From the NCBI RefSeq assembly GCF_001640805.2, contig NC_066853.1, positions 24,053,173-24,117,172 on the forward strand: a stretch of 64,000 nt of DNA, read 5' to 3'. Shown piece by piece: positions 1-14,655 of the stretch. Position numbers and translations under genes: made by a program. How positions within the stretch are numbered: the stretch's first letter is position 1; each line of letters begins with the position of its first letter. The notes under the pieces were generated by a model. That model searched no databases. It was not told where the DNA came from and saw nothing but the letters and a program-made list of their open reading frames with translations. The stretch comes from Lates calcarifer (taxonomy: Eukaryota > Chordata > Actinopteri > Centropomidae).

Positions 1-1430
1 CATCATATTTTGCTTTTCGTTTTGTTTTTTGTTTTTTTGTTTTTTTCATTTTCTCAGGTATCACTCTAACTGTGAAATTAAGCTCAGACAATGACACGAG
101 TGGTTCCCAAGTTTTTCAGCTTGTCACTCTTACAGAATAATCTAACCTTGCCAGATTTCCAATGTCTAAGAGTTATTAGCAGTTCAACCAGGGAGACATT
201 TCCCCCCTTAACTTCTCAGATGGTTTCAGTGAAATAACTTGTAAGTAAGTTATCCAATGTGTCACAAAAAACAAGCAAACATTAGAGTAAGGTTCAAAAA
301 CCCTGGTGCAGAACTTAGTCTTATCCACTTTCTTCTCCCGTTATTTATTTCATCCAACCCAGGTGGGACTAAAATACCAAACACCGGTACATAAAGTAGG
401 TAGTAGGTACAACTAGCTGCATCCTAAAATGTTGCTTACACAATGACACATTGGTATTAACATAATGTTGCAATATATAATAATTTAATGAAAGTTTAAG
501 TCAGATATTATCATGAAATAAAACTTAGGTTTTGATAGAGTCTGCCAATCACGTGCTATTCAAGTTGTTGCACAAGGGATTCATGGGAAATGGCGCATTC
601 TGTTGTATTTTTGAGGAGTGTTTTCTGCCCAAAGAATTTTGGGACCTGTAGTATTACACTGCAACACAGGTATCGCCAAATCAACCAGGACATCATAAGG
701 ATTATAACCTTGAGTGGAATGACTTTTCCTTCTATTAGAGGGTTTTTACATTGTTGTATTGATCCGAGTACTCCTGTCATCTCTTCATATTTGTGTTTCA
801 AAGTGTGTGTTTACTCATGCACTCATCCATAAAGTGAATCAGAAAAGGGCCAGTGCAATTCCTGGATTAGATAAGCTTTTAGAGACATGAATTCCAACTC
901 TTTAAAGTCAACTGAATATTTGAAACATCTAGAAGTGGCAACTAGTGGAAAATGACACAAACATAAGCACACACCAAGCAAAACGCCAATCCTCCACCAT
1001 TCCTTACCCCATTCCTTACCCCATCATCTCACTTCAGCTCACACACAAATATACAGGCACATAATAAAACCCCCTACATACACATGCATCATTCATTTTA
1101 CCATCAAATAAAAACACAGTCATTGACTTGGCAACAACTGACTCACATATACACACGCACATACACACACTTGCATCATTTCACTCTCAAATGTAAGCGC
1201 TCACATGCCACTGGCAGTGCTTCACTGTAAAAAACGCATGCATACTCAAACACACACACATGCACAGTCGCAGTCACACATACATATTGTGGGCAACTGT
1301 TGAGTCAGTCAGTGGATTCACTGGTCCGTAGTAATAACAGAGGGGCTGATGGGAAGGCAGCTGAATGTTTAGTGGCTGCAGCAGAGGGCAATCCCAGCAT
1401 GGCTCCCACTGCCAGCAGCCCTCCACAAAC
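1..1430. other. Left-edge intergenic, possible terminal exon fragment
   Basis: AT-rich. A T-rich tract ending in tttctcag at 57 looks like a splice acceptor; see findings for the possible short last exon. Positions 960-1290 are rich in CA dinucleotides. No gene can be named. Confidence 0.4.
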
Positions 1431-3099
1431 ACACTCATTTACACACACACACACACACACACGCTCACACTATCTGCCACCCTTTCCATCAACCCCTCCT
1501 GTCCTCCCAGTCCGCAGCGACTGGAACATGACTGTCCATTCTCATCAGGGGAGGGAGGAGGAGGAGGAGTGGACAGAGGAGGAGGAGGTGAGGAGAGACA
1601 ACAGCTTGATATTCCCCAGAGGGAACATTCAATAGCAAGATTGAGGAACATGAGGAAATTGAAGACATGGATGGGGGAGAACAGGAAATATGATACAGAA
1701 TGAAACTTCATTTATACTCTGGGATTAATAGCCTGTTAAGGTAATTCATGAGGTCAGAACAAGCAATAAGTATGAGCTACACAAGAGGAGTTCATGTACT
1801 ATAGCACAATGCACACAGTGCAAACAGTACATCAGTGGGACTATACACAACACAAAATCACTGCCAAACAATTTTGTTTATTCCAAAGCAAACTAAGTAC
1901 TAAATGACATTGAAAGACAAACTTACACAGGTGTCACCCATTTTGTTTTATTAGATCTCTGCTCAGGTTGAAGTCAGCTATGTTGGCAAGCCATGCTGGA
2001 ACATAAAAAGTCTACGTAGTTCTGTCCTAACAGACGAAACTACAGGGAGAGTGAGTGAGCACAGTCAATAAAAAACAGTCTGCCCACACAGTCCTGTGAA
2101 GAGGTTCAAAATGTTCTAAATATAATATTAACCATGATGTTCATTCATCCAATTACAGATTACATTCCTTACTCTTGTGGTCATGCAAATAATGACTATG
2201 CTTTCCAGGTAGTGATGATGTAAGTATCATGGTGCTGTTAAGGATGAGTCACGGTGGATGTTTGAGACATGTCCTGTCCGTCATTGAATAATGTTTTTTT
2301 TTAACCACAGAGGAAACTTTAACCAAGTATTTTGGTTGCCTTAATTCAACCAGATAGTTGTTTTGAAACACACTGACAAATTAAAAGAGCAAGAAAATAC
2401 AGGTCTGTGTTTTCAGATGTGTCAAATAGACAGTACTGGTTTGTGTAATCTAGTTGTTATCCAGCTACATTGTTCACATGGTTGGTTAGCCAGATACTGT
2501 AGCTAGTGGCAGGTAAAATAGAGTACCATTAGGCTAAAGTATCATTACTCACCATAACAGTAACTTACTAAGTTAGGCACATTTTAGATCAACCACTACT
2601 CTAAAATTTGCCTCTATGCCTCAACAGTATTATGTTTATTTCAGGAGGATATTTCAATAATGTAATTATTGCTCATGCTGATTGATCTTTGAATACTTAA
2701 CAAACAGCTTATACAAGAAACCTTTTCTAGCCTGAGACTGAACATAGAACTAATGAAGATGTTTGAACTGATGAAGTCACACCTCCCTGCAGAAATGTCT
2801 ACAGTCTCATAAACCACTGTAATCAAATCCAAAAATAAGATGAGTATAATATATAAATAATAAAATAGAATAAAAGCTAACTGAAACATTAAGTAGACTA
2901 TGGAAATAAGGATCTCCTTCAAGAGGCAGGGCAGTGTGAATGAGATGAAAAGACAAAAAGAGGCAGAGAGTAAAACGAGGAGTTAAACTGAAGGAGGTGG
3001 AAATATAAAAACCTTGGGAGAGGAAAACAAAGGGTGTTGAAACAAATATGGAACATATTCTACTCTGAAAGGTGAGAAGAGTAAGAAAAAGAAACCAGT

Positions 3100-3135
<36 letters not shown>

Positions 3136-3412
3136 AATGTGTGGGCATGAGTGTGGACATGGTTGTGTGTGTGTGGGTGGGTGTGTAATGAGTAACCATT
3201 CAACATCAACTGCATCCTTCAGGCAAAAACTGTATTGACAGGTGTCATCATCAGGGGGCCTAATCTTGTTTGGATTTTTCGCCAGTGGCGTTTGTACCTG
3301 TGTTTGTGTGGGGGAGGGGTGTGTGGTGGACAGTCAGACATCTGAGTTTATGGATGATTTTGTGTATGTGTGCATGTGTGGCTGTGCAGATGTTCACAAG
3401 TGAAGTTCACTG

Positions 3413-3459
<47 letters not shown>

Positions 3460-3640
3460 TGCCTGTGGCGATTCTCCCTGGCTGTGCTAGCCCACAGAGT
3501 GCTGTATCTGGATGCGTTTGCATGCAGCAGCAGCAGAGCACTGGACAGTTAATTCTCTGCCTTGGCTCCAAACTAACAGGCGAGCTTCAACAGCAAATCA
3601 CTAAAGTTCCTCTTTTTAACACTGCTTTCAACTCTTTATG
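1431..3640. repeat. Microsatellite-rich intergenic region
   Basis: (AC)n at 1441-1462, a GAG-rich purine stretch at about 1545-1595, (TG)n at 3100-3132 and (TG)21 at 3417-3458. Reading frames here encode runs such as alternating Cys-Val and are not genes. Confidence 0.85.
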
Positions 3641-3830
3641 TTGATTTCACACCCAATTAGTCATCAAGAACATTCAAATAATACCTGATCTGAGTTATTG
3701 ACAAGGGGATCATCAGACAATTAAAAATCAACAGGGGAGCAGTGTAATTAATTATTGGCATTTTGGGATTAATTAAAGTCTGCGAGGGAGATTTTGATCA
3801 TCGGCACTGACAGTTTGGGTGCTCCACAAT
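3641..3830. promoter_or_regulatory. Candidate conserved non-coding element, ATTA-rich
   Basis: Unique sequence dense in homeodomain-type cores, including TAATTAATTA at about 3747-3756 and GATTAATTAAAG shortly after. This composition is typical of developmental enhancers in gene deserts. Inference from composition only. Confidence 0.25.
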
Positions 3831-6800
3831 CCCTCCTACTGATGCTCAATTTGAAGCCATAAAGACTCACGAAGCACAGCAGGAGGTAAGACTGCAGCCC
3901 CCCATGGTTTTGATTGCCTTTTTTCATTTGATTGGGTTGAACTGATATAAATGACAGACACAGAGGAATTCAGAGCAGAGGAAAACACACCCTCAATGAA
4001 GCAACACAAATCATAGCACAAACATTTAAACACAGATTACATATTGTGAACATAGACTGTGTACTGATTATGTGTGTATGATTTTAAGGGACTGTGGTAT
4101 TAGTGCGTGACACTGAGTGCAGTTTGAGGTCTAACGTGACACAACAGCAGTGTTTCCCCTACCATTGTCTTGGCATGGTGGCCCGTGAAAGCGTCAACCG
4201 CAGAGGATACAACTCGCCAGGTTAAGTGCAAGCGTCTGTAAAATCATAGATGGACAGACCCCAACCCCAAACATTGGAAAAGTCCACATTAAACTTAGAC
4301 CACAACATCTGTGTGTTTTTTTACACGCACTATCTGCCAATGGTGGCTTTGCTTTCATGGAGGCTAGTCCTAGTCCTCTCCCCAGTAGAGCTGTATACCG
4401 AGCAATGCCCCTGCTGTCAGATGTGTTTGCTCAGTTTTCTTCAAACACAGATCGTCAAACAGCGTCCTTGCACACTTTTCTGGTGTTGGAAATGACACTG
4501 TAACGAGTGCACCACCATGAACATCTATAAAGAAAGATTTTCCGAAAGTGTGTACCTTTACACCTCTACTATTACATGCAAAATAGTTCTCAACTCTCAA
4601 GTGTGACCATTTCAAACAGGTATAGGTACTTCTTGTTTTAGTCATGGTCAGACAACGCGTTGAAGACTTTTAGATTACCTTAACAGTGAGAGCTTGGAAA
4701 CCTTAAAAGAGTACTTCACTGATTTTCACATTGCACTCCTGCAATATTGTCAGAATCACGATGGACAAATTCTTCTTCCTTGCCACAACCTGTTGCCAAC
4801 ATTACCCACAATGCAACATGATCACCAACAGTTTGGTCAAAGATTTTGGTGTTTTATGCTCATAGCAGCTAAATAAATAATAATAATGCCTCAAGCAGAG
4901 ATGGGGAACACACCACAGAGGTCTGTTAAGCTCACTTCTTTCTAACTTTCATTTTCAAACTTGTAATCTCAAGTGACATCACTTGAGGCAAGACTTCACC
5001 TGCCTCCCTCTGGAGCCACAAAAGGCTTTATACAACTTTTCCACATTCCCAAGTTCCGCTATGTTAAGCAGGTTTGATGGAAAGTTATTCTAAACCTGAA
5101 CCATTTATGTACAGACAAGAAAAATCAAAGCAATGTTTGAGAAAAATAATAAGTGGCAGAAAATAGGCAGATTATTTGAATGCACTCCAGTAAATATCAA
5201 GATTGAAAACTGGTTTTGCAAAAAAATAAATAAATAAATAAATCTACAGATTGTTGAATAAAAAATGTTACTAGGCCTACGGGCAATTGTAGCAAGCTTT
5301 CAGATTTTGGATAAGAACAACTTAAAGCTCTGGGTAGGCTATTAAGTAAAGATAGAATGAATTTGTAGTTATGATTTTAGATCATACTCACAGTGCAGAT
5401 GTTCTTTGCAGGAATGTAAAGAACAACCTTTTGAAATAATCAAATTTTTAGTGCCAGCACAGGAAGTGCTGTGTAATGAGTCAAAAGGTAAGTAACCTTA
5501 ACCGTGTTGTGTTTGGTTGCTTAATTCTAACCACACCTTAAACATTTGTTTGCCAAAACCACGATCTGTTGTTATGGCAAACATGGATATGAGCAGATGT
5601 TGTCTTTTGCCTTTTTAATTTTCACCATTTCTCTGTCAAACAGCTGCTCTTTCTTAATATAAGTTTGTCACGGTGTACTTTCTAATGGCACAGATGTTTT
5701 CATGACAGGTCTGTGGAGTGAGAGCAGGCAATCATTTAAGGTTCCATATACAAATATATACATCTAGGCATTCACTTAATGATAAATACGCTGCGTGTCC
5801 CTTCCCACACTCTGTCATACTGTCAGGAGGAAGTGTTACAGCAGGTGATGGGGAATTAGAGAAGCGAGAAAATTGAATACGAGTCTTGAAGGTGGCTCCT
5901 CATTATCGAAAAGGCAATTCCAATCCAGCATAATTAAGGCACAACAATGCAATAACTGTCAGCTCATTATGGAGAATAATAAAATTCACATCACAGTGTC
6001 ACTCTCACAAATGCCAACTTCAGGCGCCAACTGTGATCATGCAGCCAATCCCTCCCTCTTTAACAGAGAAATTACAATGGAGCTTTGGGTGGAGGCCCAT
6101 CTGCTTAGATTTCTCATCTCAGAGTCCTCTCTGTCACTCTGTGAGGATTGAGTTAGAGGAGAGGATGAAGAGTGTAATTAAAGGGTATTTTCCTAACTCA
6201 GAAGAGTACGAAAAAGGGGGAGAGCTTAATGTCATGTAAACTATGTATGCAGTTTATGTGTCTGCATCTACCTTTATCATCATTTATGAAAAGCCTGCAG
6301 AGCAAATCATTTTCAAAATGTCTTTTTCATATTCTCACTTTCACAGGTGAAGTAGATACGACAGTGTCAGTGTGACTTTTGACTACATCATTACACTGAC
6401 TGTGTGTCTGTCTTTAGCCTGGGTATCTCTGTGTGCTTAGGTCTACTCTATGAAAATAAACTTATAAAAGGCTAATCACTTTTCACTTTTAAATACACAG
6501 ATTTTTCAAAAGGCCTTTGGCTTAAATCATAAGTTCACAATAAGTCTGTCTTAAAGTAATTGTCAAATGTGAATATTTAACAATGTATTCCAAAGTTTAT
6601 CTGAAGCTAATATGTGGCTTCAGCTGTTTGAGTTGAGTGACAAAATGTCCTCTTTGTTTCACCCAACAGAGTTTCCTGGCTGAGGTGAGGTGGAGGATAG
6701 TAACACAAAAATTGATTTTTGCTAAAAAAAGAATGTAACTTTGGAACACACTCACTCGATGCTGCTAACACAGACTGCTGAAGCCTCATGTTAAGTGGGA

Positions 6801-8090
6801 TTTATACTCTGTCCAAACAGCATATTGAATGGTTGCATAGCATCAGAAACCCGGGCACCTTTAATTAGAACAAACGAGTGCAACATGAATGTCTTCCTGG
6901 AGGGACAGAGTGAAAATAGCCATTATTTCCATATTTAAATGATATCATGTCTCCCCTCTCTTTATCACAGCTGGGTTTTTTTTTTTATTTCTGTTATTGT
7001 GTTCAGAACAGCTACTTTTGATTTTGGATGTGATTAGACAGCACATCTTAAGAATAAGTTATGACAGACCATAAACCAGCCCTTTGCAGCAACTAAACTT
7101 TGGAATATATTTTTGCATAAAGCAAGTTCTCAGGACCAGGTCACCTGACCATTGTTTTGTGAACTTATAGTTCAAAGGATAAGTCTGTGATAAGATTAGG
7201 GATATTTTTTTTACTGCCATTAAATCCCATAAAAATGCAAAAATCAACAATGAATTGTTCCAACAAAATGGTATTGTGTATACAGCCAAAGCCTGATATA
7301 TATTATTCCTCTGTGCCATAGAGCTCCACTATTCAAAACACATCAGTGAGCCACTCGTTACACTGGGTGACATGTTCTTTATCATGGTGAATACAAGCGC
7401 TGTAGTTTTTATTCCTGCTCTCATAAATACTCACTACAGAACCAAATGTGCATTAATCTGCAACTGAAAATGCCTCCCCACAAATGCACTGTTTACTCCT
7501 GTTTGAATAAAATTTGTTAACAGCTACAGCTCTTTACAATTATTTTGCCTCTTTGAAGGGTGAAAGTACAGTATACATCTGTGATCTGTTTTTAGAAAAT
7601 TGGCTTGGGGCTAGGTGCCACAGACAGGGTGGGGAAGTCAGAAAGCATTGCCAGCCTTGTTCTTCAAACTGATTTTCAGGATTTTGTTTCCACCACACAT
7701 CTGAAGCACAGTCCTCTTGCAGTGAGCACAGCTCAAGATATGTGTCAGATGACAGGAAATGGGTCCCACAGAAGTAAATATAAAATCAGTGAATGGTTAA
7801 TAAGTGGTAAAAATATGAATATTTGTTTGCTCTGCAAATGTGTTTTTTTCTGATCTAATGGTCAGCTACATTTTTGTTCAATTGGGTTGCGTGCACTACC
7901 ACAACGTGTAGCAGCAGTATGGTTTAAATGATTTTGTGTGTGTCCCAAATGAGAGAAATCTGTGCTCTGCAACATAACCATCATCTGCTTACTGTAAAAC
8001 AGAGAGCGAGGGAGAGAGAGTGAGGGGCAGAGGGAGGGAGACATGATCTCTGGGAGCACATACAATTTAATTATAGCTGCAATCAATCTG
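3831..8090. other. Gene-free intergenic stretch
   Basis: AT-rich with no coding sequence recognised. The 4690-5110 segment has the feel of a dispersed repeat and contains a near-perfect 20-bp inverted repeat at 4968-4987 (CTCAAGTGA arms). The block 5850-6180 is unique and ATTA-rich, possibly a regulatory element. Confidence 0.6.
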
Positions 8091-8097
8091 ATTTACA

Positions 8098-8134
<37 letters not shown>

Positions 8135-8249
8135 ACAAGTGCAACCAAGTCTGTCGTTTTCTTTAGCATGATTAGAATTTGGGGGGATTCCTCTGATTTC
8201 AGAGGTCATAAAAGCACAAACTGAAGCTGCACATACACCTATAAAGACA

Positions 8250-8286
<37 letters not shown>

Positions 8287-8357
8287 TACATGTACATACA
8301 TCATATGTCTGCCTTAGGGGAGCAAAAGCAAATAAAATTTGATGGATTGATTGATCA

Positions 8358-8411
<54 letters not shown>

Positions 8412-9080
8412 GTATTGTTCTCAGCAGTAATATAATCTTGCCTCAGCTGCTGGCTTCATCAGACTGATGTAATAGGAAACTGGTATTTATGTTTTTTCAG
8501 AAAAGATGGATGGAGTGGAAGGCGAGAGGAGAGTGTGAGGAGGTTACAGCCCTGAACTAACTCTGCTCAGGCCTGAGAAGGGGGGAGAGGGGTGAGAGAA
8601 AGAGAGAGGCAGAGGGGGAGATTGGATCAGAAATGGAGGATGGGTAAAGAGTTGTTAAATGGGGGAACAGAGAGAGGGACAGATTATTTATAAAGGGAGA
8701 AAGATGGAGAGATTGCCTGAGGAGAGGTGGAAGAAGATGAAGGAAGAGATTGGACAAAGTATAGATTAAACAGATTAGTGAGTGAGGGATTGTTTTTTCT
8801 TTTTATTTCTTGTTAGTTTTAGTTGCTGAGAGGAACGGTCAAGTCAGTCTGTGTGTGTGTGTGTAGCCATGAGTGCTGTGTAGCACTGTGATATGGAGTA
8901 AGGCTATTACATCCCCCCTGGAGCGAAGTGTAATGTGTAAAGGAATGGAATATTATGTCAATAGGAGCAGAGTGAATGGGACTATTTGTGAAACAGAGAC
9001 GCAATAATGATAATGAATACATAACGTGCACACTGCCATGATCAGCCAGCTGTGTGTGTGTGTGTGTGTGTGTGTCAGAG
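8091..9080. repeat. Cluster of (CA)n/(TG)n microsatellites and purine tract
   Basis: (CA)n at 8100-8131, 8254-8282 and 8362-8410 are spaced within 310 bp. A GA/GGGA purine-rich tract covers 8574-8760, and (TG)n lies at 9051-9075. Confidence 0.9.
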
Positions 9081-12000
9081 AGCTCGATAAAGGTTCTTTA
9101 GTCTAGGTAGTTGGCCAGTGGGCAGGAGGAATGATTCCAAGAGCTTTTTAATTTGTTCCAATTAAACAAACTGGCAAAGCACAATAGTAAAATCATTGTG
9201 GTTCTTTAAAAGTTCTTTTATTGCTGCTAATTTGGAGCATCTGATACTGCATTAAATGGTTATTATTGAGCTGTAAAAAATTGTTCTGTTCTTTACAGCA
9301 TTAAAGCATAGGTTAGGATTTTTTGACATCCATCTTAATATAATCCTACCACTTCTGTTGGAAGACTTGTTGGAGGTTGCCATAATTATTCCTCCTGTGC
9401 ATACTGGCTGTGAAGTGATGCCTTCCTGACACAACTCTAGCAGTCTGATTTAGTCAAATCAAGTGGGTGTCTTCCAAAGAATTTTTGGTAAAAAATTCCT
9501 TCCCTGTGTTTCTACTGAGAGTGTGTTCTTGCTAAACTGCCACTACTTATTCTTATCCCCTGTTCACATGTACAGATGTTCTTTGCCAGTAATTTACATA
9601 TCCAAGTGTGCAGCTTTTTGTTTCCAAAGCCATGGTGCACAATAGTTGTTAACTAAAGTAGTTAACTCTAAATGTTAAGTGTTTCTAGGCATAGTTTTTC
9701 TTGTTGTCAGTGTATTATTTGAGATGTTAGATGTTATTTCAATGTTTAGTCCAAAATGAAAGCCATCCTGTGATACTCAAAGTGGTTTTTGTTCATGCAG
9801 GCTATAACAAGAATCAGAGAAGTGTTGACAAGCAGTTTGGAACAAAATGCCAGCAATATACCTAAACACAAATAACAAGACAAAAATGCCCATTTTATTT
9901 GTCAGACTCATTCAATTGAGGTCTAATATTAGCTTGGACTGACCTTCAAGATGCATTTTTGCAGAAGAAAAGCACCACAGCATTTTTCCCTCACTGCTTA
10001 TGCGTAGCTGGGTCAGAAAGGGATTGTTTCCTGGTTTACTTTGTACAGTATGCTGTTCTCCTAATTTGCAACTGCAAATGTGATTTGCTAGAAATGTAGC
10101 ACTGTCAAATTACATTTTTAGTTAACATAATTTAAAAACATTTTTAATAAACATATCTGTAAAACTACAAAATGTATATAATGAATGTACTTTCTATTGA
10201 GGTTGAGTTTGGAGAGTACAAATTATTTTCACAACCAGTAACTCTTGTGGCATGTATACTGAATTAAGACGGACGCTGTTCTTCAAAATTGATTTTGCTG
10301 AGCTGTCATTAAGGTAATAAAAGATGCTTCTTCCCAGTGGCGTCCACATACTCCCATTTTCTTTTCACCATAAGCATTTTCTCTTAAATAAATCAAAGTA
10401 AAGTTGAACATAGCCAGTTGGGATAATTTGCCTCTCTTTCTTGTCGCTGCCTTCTCAACAGCTGGGCTCCAGGGCTAATGCTACTTTAAATAGTTGTATC
10501 TTTGTTCAACACAGTCAGCATTTTCTTCTTTCTTGCTCTTATCTTTGGAGTTGCGCCCCTGGCCTTGTTTCATATAGTCTGTTCATTACACCATGTAGTG
10601 CTATCGACTGGCTGCCTAACACAACACTGGCAGGGGGAAACCCATTCAGCAAAATGTGGCAGCAAAAACCAGGTAGGTTGCCATGGACACTGTAACTGTC
10701 TGTTGTGCAAAACCAATGGAAGTAATTTTTCCAACCACCACAAGGAGGGGTGGTGATAAATCTGTTTTTTGAGATAAAGAGTCTTTAGGGTTTTTACAAA
10801 AGCATTATCTCTTTTATGCTGTTTAGTGTTTGACCAGCTTCACTCTCTTCCCCCAGTTCTCCCTCAGTTATAGTCATGGGAAACAAAAATTGCAGAGGCC
10901 ATGATTTATAACATGGGTACATGATGCTTTGTGTGCCTACAAGGTTTTAATTGAAAAAAACAGATACGTGACTGCAATGTGCTGTTTTGTCACACTGACG
11001 TAGGCTTCGAATAAATGACTGAGCCTTATTACTGAAGTATTATTAATTAAGTTCAAGTTACCTGCAGTGAAAACGTAGTTATCGGCAGTATGACTCATTA
11101 CAGTAACTGAGGAGATCACAAACGAATGATGGCTTGATTCTATTTAGTCATTCCACTGAGCCAGCATGCATAATACCAGGGCCCTGACCCAAACACCTAA
11201 ATGAAGAGCATTCATTTTTAATGTTATTAATGTCAAACTGTCTGCAATGAGAAAGGTCAATAAAGGTTGATGAAAAGTTTTTTTTTGACAGGACAAATCA
11301 TTTTTCTAGAAACACCAAAAGAGCTAGAAATCAACAAGCGAGTGAAATAAGTGCCACATCTTGTGTTGACTGGACAGATTTATATATTACTTTATATACA
11401 TACGCTTTTGTCAACTTTTTGGAAATTAAGTTAAAGGTGCTGCATGTAAGTTTTTGCCATCCCCAACACTAGCATTAACAGCTGTTCACTCACCAAGCAT
11501 TTCAACCATTGTTGCATTTACAAGACAAGAGGTTAGAATACACTCTCTGGTCAGTGCTACTTCTTCATCCTCTCATGTGTACTGGCTGGTTGGCATGCTA
11601 ATTTCAGTAGAAGACAAGAAGTGATAGAAGTTGCACTAATGAATTGTTGTTGTTTTTTAATAGAATTTTAACAATGGATCAAATGAGTAATATGAAGGGT
11701 ATCACTCATAGTTACAAACCCCTATGCACTAATACTTTCAGCACTTTGTTTAATTTCGGCATGCAAACCCCACTCTTGCCTGCCTCATTTTCAGAAATAG
11801 CAGACAGCTATTCTTGGTAAACCCAATATACACTACTTGCCCATCTCAAAACAGAAAAGTTAGCAACTAGTCGGGGAGGAAAGTGTTTAAAAAAGTGGAG
11901 ACCGTCTTATATATTTAATAGATAATTATTGCCACGTGTTGAGTTGTTCTTTTTGAATTGCACCAATGTATAGTAAATGTAATGTTATGGGTTGTTTTGT

Positions 12001-12700
12001 AGGCTAATGTTGCCAGGATCATGAGTATTTTCATGTCTTCATAGTTAGCCAGGTGATAAAGTGTTAGGCTGCTTAAAGTTTCTAGAGGCTGGTGTAACAT
12101 ATTCTGCTGCCATGGAGAAAATAAATTCAAGACGAGTGAAAACAAGTTCATAGCATCTTCCAGTGTCTTTACTGCAGAAATGAACAATGAGGAAATTTGT
12201 CACATTGCCAAGAATTATGGTTGTCACAGATGATGAACTCAAAAATACAGTCCTCCCTCCCTCCACTTTCTTCCTTGCTAACTATAGTGTGTGGCTGTGG
12301 TGTAGAGTGGAGGTAGGTTAAGCCCTCGCTCTGGTTTCTCTACTTGTCCCAGCGGGCTCTTTAAGAAGCTCAAGGCTTACACAGCCACGAGCCAGAGAAG
12401 AAAACACACAAACTCTCACACACAGGCACACATACACAGGTGCTCAAGGTGGTGATAAGGAGCTACTTAAGGGTACTTGAGTTTTCCCACTTGAACACTT
12501 GTTTATAGGCTGTAAGCACACGTAGTCCGGCAGCTGGGTTTGCTGTGCATTCTTCAGAGCAAACAAAACCAACATGAGGGAAACAGAGAGGTGTAAATAA
12601 ATACACATGTGACTGATTGTTACACACACATATGCTTACGCATGTTTTCGTAGAGAGAGAAATTCTTCTCCTGGCAGTACTTTTACCTCTTCTTTGTCTC
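9081..12700. other. Gene-free intergenic stretch
   Basis: Unremarkable AT-rich sequence. The segment from 11430 (taaaggtgctgcatgtaagt) may begin a dispersed repeat. Short reading frames show no family resemblance. Confidence 0.6.
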
Positions 12701-14655
12701 CGTCCCTTAATGAAGCGGTGAGCAGCGATCTGGTTGGGCTTTTGTCAGCGGGTGGCTAGAGCTCCACAGACAAATTAAAACCCAATTATGTTTTCATTTC
12801 ACGCTCTTTTATTGGACCTGATAATAAAAAATTTGGAATAGTGACTCAGGAGGGTAGAGAGAGAGAAAAGGAATGAGGACAGGCGAAGGAGCTGAAGGGA
12901 GGAGAATACAGAAAGGACTGTAACTGTTAACTCCTCCCTTATGATTTTCTTCTATATTATACTCTGTGTGTGTGTGTGTCATTTTCTCCTGAAAAATAGC
13001 CATAAAACCTGCAAGGACATTAAAATGAGATATTAAAGCCATACAGTCCTACACGCCTATAATGAAAATAATGTATAGTTGTACTTTTATGTGGCCTCCA
13101 TTGGATGTCATCATTCATGTTGTATATCTGTGTTTCCCAACCTTTTTTGTCTGATGTGCCCTTAAGCTCAGTCAAATGAATTCAAGTACGCCTTCACACA
13201 CACCACCTGTCTTTTTTTTCAGCTATTTTAACCATCAGCCACTACTTTTTACCCACGACTTAAAGCTACCTATTTCTATTTAATATTATCCTATTTATTC
13301 ATTACTTTCAGCTATCTTGTTCAACTGTTTATCTAATCAGTTCTAGCTAACTGCTAACTACAACAGTTCCCATAAGAAATTGAAACCTTTGTGATTTTAA
13401 CAAAGTTAAAACCAAAAAAACAACCATTACTCTATGGACAGAAAAAAAACAAAAGAATTATGAATGAGGAAACTACAACCACAGCAGCGTGGGTATTTCT
13501 GTCATCATAACTTGGTTTCGTCCATGTCCATAAAGTTCACTCTCTTCTACTTCATATTTGAACTTTCATATAGTCTTCTCTGTCCTGCTGTTATTACAAA
13601 CATGTCTGAGCCAAGCTTCACTCACTCATAGATTCCTCCATCAAGCGGTGCTGTTATGGGGAATGGTGTTTGTTAAAGGCTGCAATAAATATTGAATAAA
13701 CAAAAATACTAGATCACAACCGCTAAATTTCTTATTAGTGTAGTTACAAATATCAGTGGGATTTTTAATCCTGTTTTCTTACTTGTAGGACGGAACCTGG
13801 AAGTTTAAATGAATCAATGAACTTATTTGATGATTAAAAATCACACATAACACTACCCTGCAGTCATTATTAAAATCACTAAGGATAAACACACAATAAA
13901 GGGTTATATCCGTTGTAATGATAAATAACACTCACCACACTACATGATGAAAAATTTAAACAACAATACAGAGGATGAAGATAGAACAATCAACATATGA
14001 ATAACAAATAAACAGAGCAGGCAGCAGGTAAGTATATCTTGGTCACAAACTTTAAAATCACTTCAGCTCTCTATTCCACAATCTTCCCACGTAGCCTACT
14101 CTCTAGCTACTGCAGACCACTGGTGTACAAGTGCCCCTGGGTTGGCTGTACATTACATGGATGACATGATAAAAAAATGTGCACGCACAAACACACACAC
14201 ACACAGTATAGCATACTCTGTATTGCCATTGTGCAATGTTGAGTGTCTTACGGGGAAAAGCCATCACACACACACACACACACTCACACACTCCTGTTCG
14301 CCCTCCAGTACACTATCTGTAGTAATTGATTGATTGGACAAGAGAACACAACAGACACAATTAGTTCAACCGGGTCATCTCGTTAGTAATTCCCTGGGGA
14401 CCCTGTCAACATGTTAGACACCCACCTCTTCACACACACACACACACACACCATAATTTCTTTCCTTTCCTTCCCATTGCCCCATTTTCATTCCTCCTTC
14501 AAGTTCTCTTTTCCAATCAAACTCAAGGCTTTGACTTTTGCCCTTCCCCTGGTTTTGTCACATGCCGCCTCTACCCCCAATCCCCACCTTCGCCCTGTCC
14601 ATCAATCAATCATCCTACACCTCATCACCCAGCACCTACCCATCCTTACCTCCCT
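12701..14655. other. Intergenic, repeats and possible regulatory block
   Basis: 12710-12850 is unique, with ATTA motifs (acccaattatgttttc). 13128-13160 (tgtttcccaaccttttttgt) resembles the end of a common hAT-derived repeat. Short (CA)n or (TG)n runs occur at 12964-12980, 14195-14205, 14265-14283 and 14434-14451. Confidence 0.5.

Noticed and set aside
8093..8407. 104-codon frame of Cys-Val repeats
   Set aside because: Translation of (CA)n/(TG)n microsatellites.
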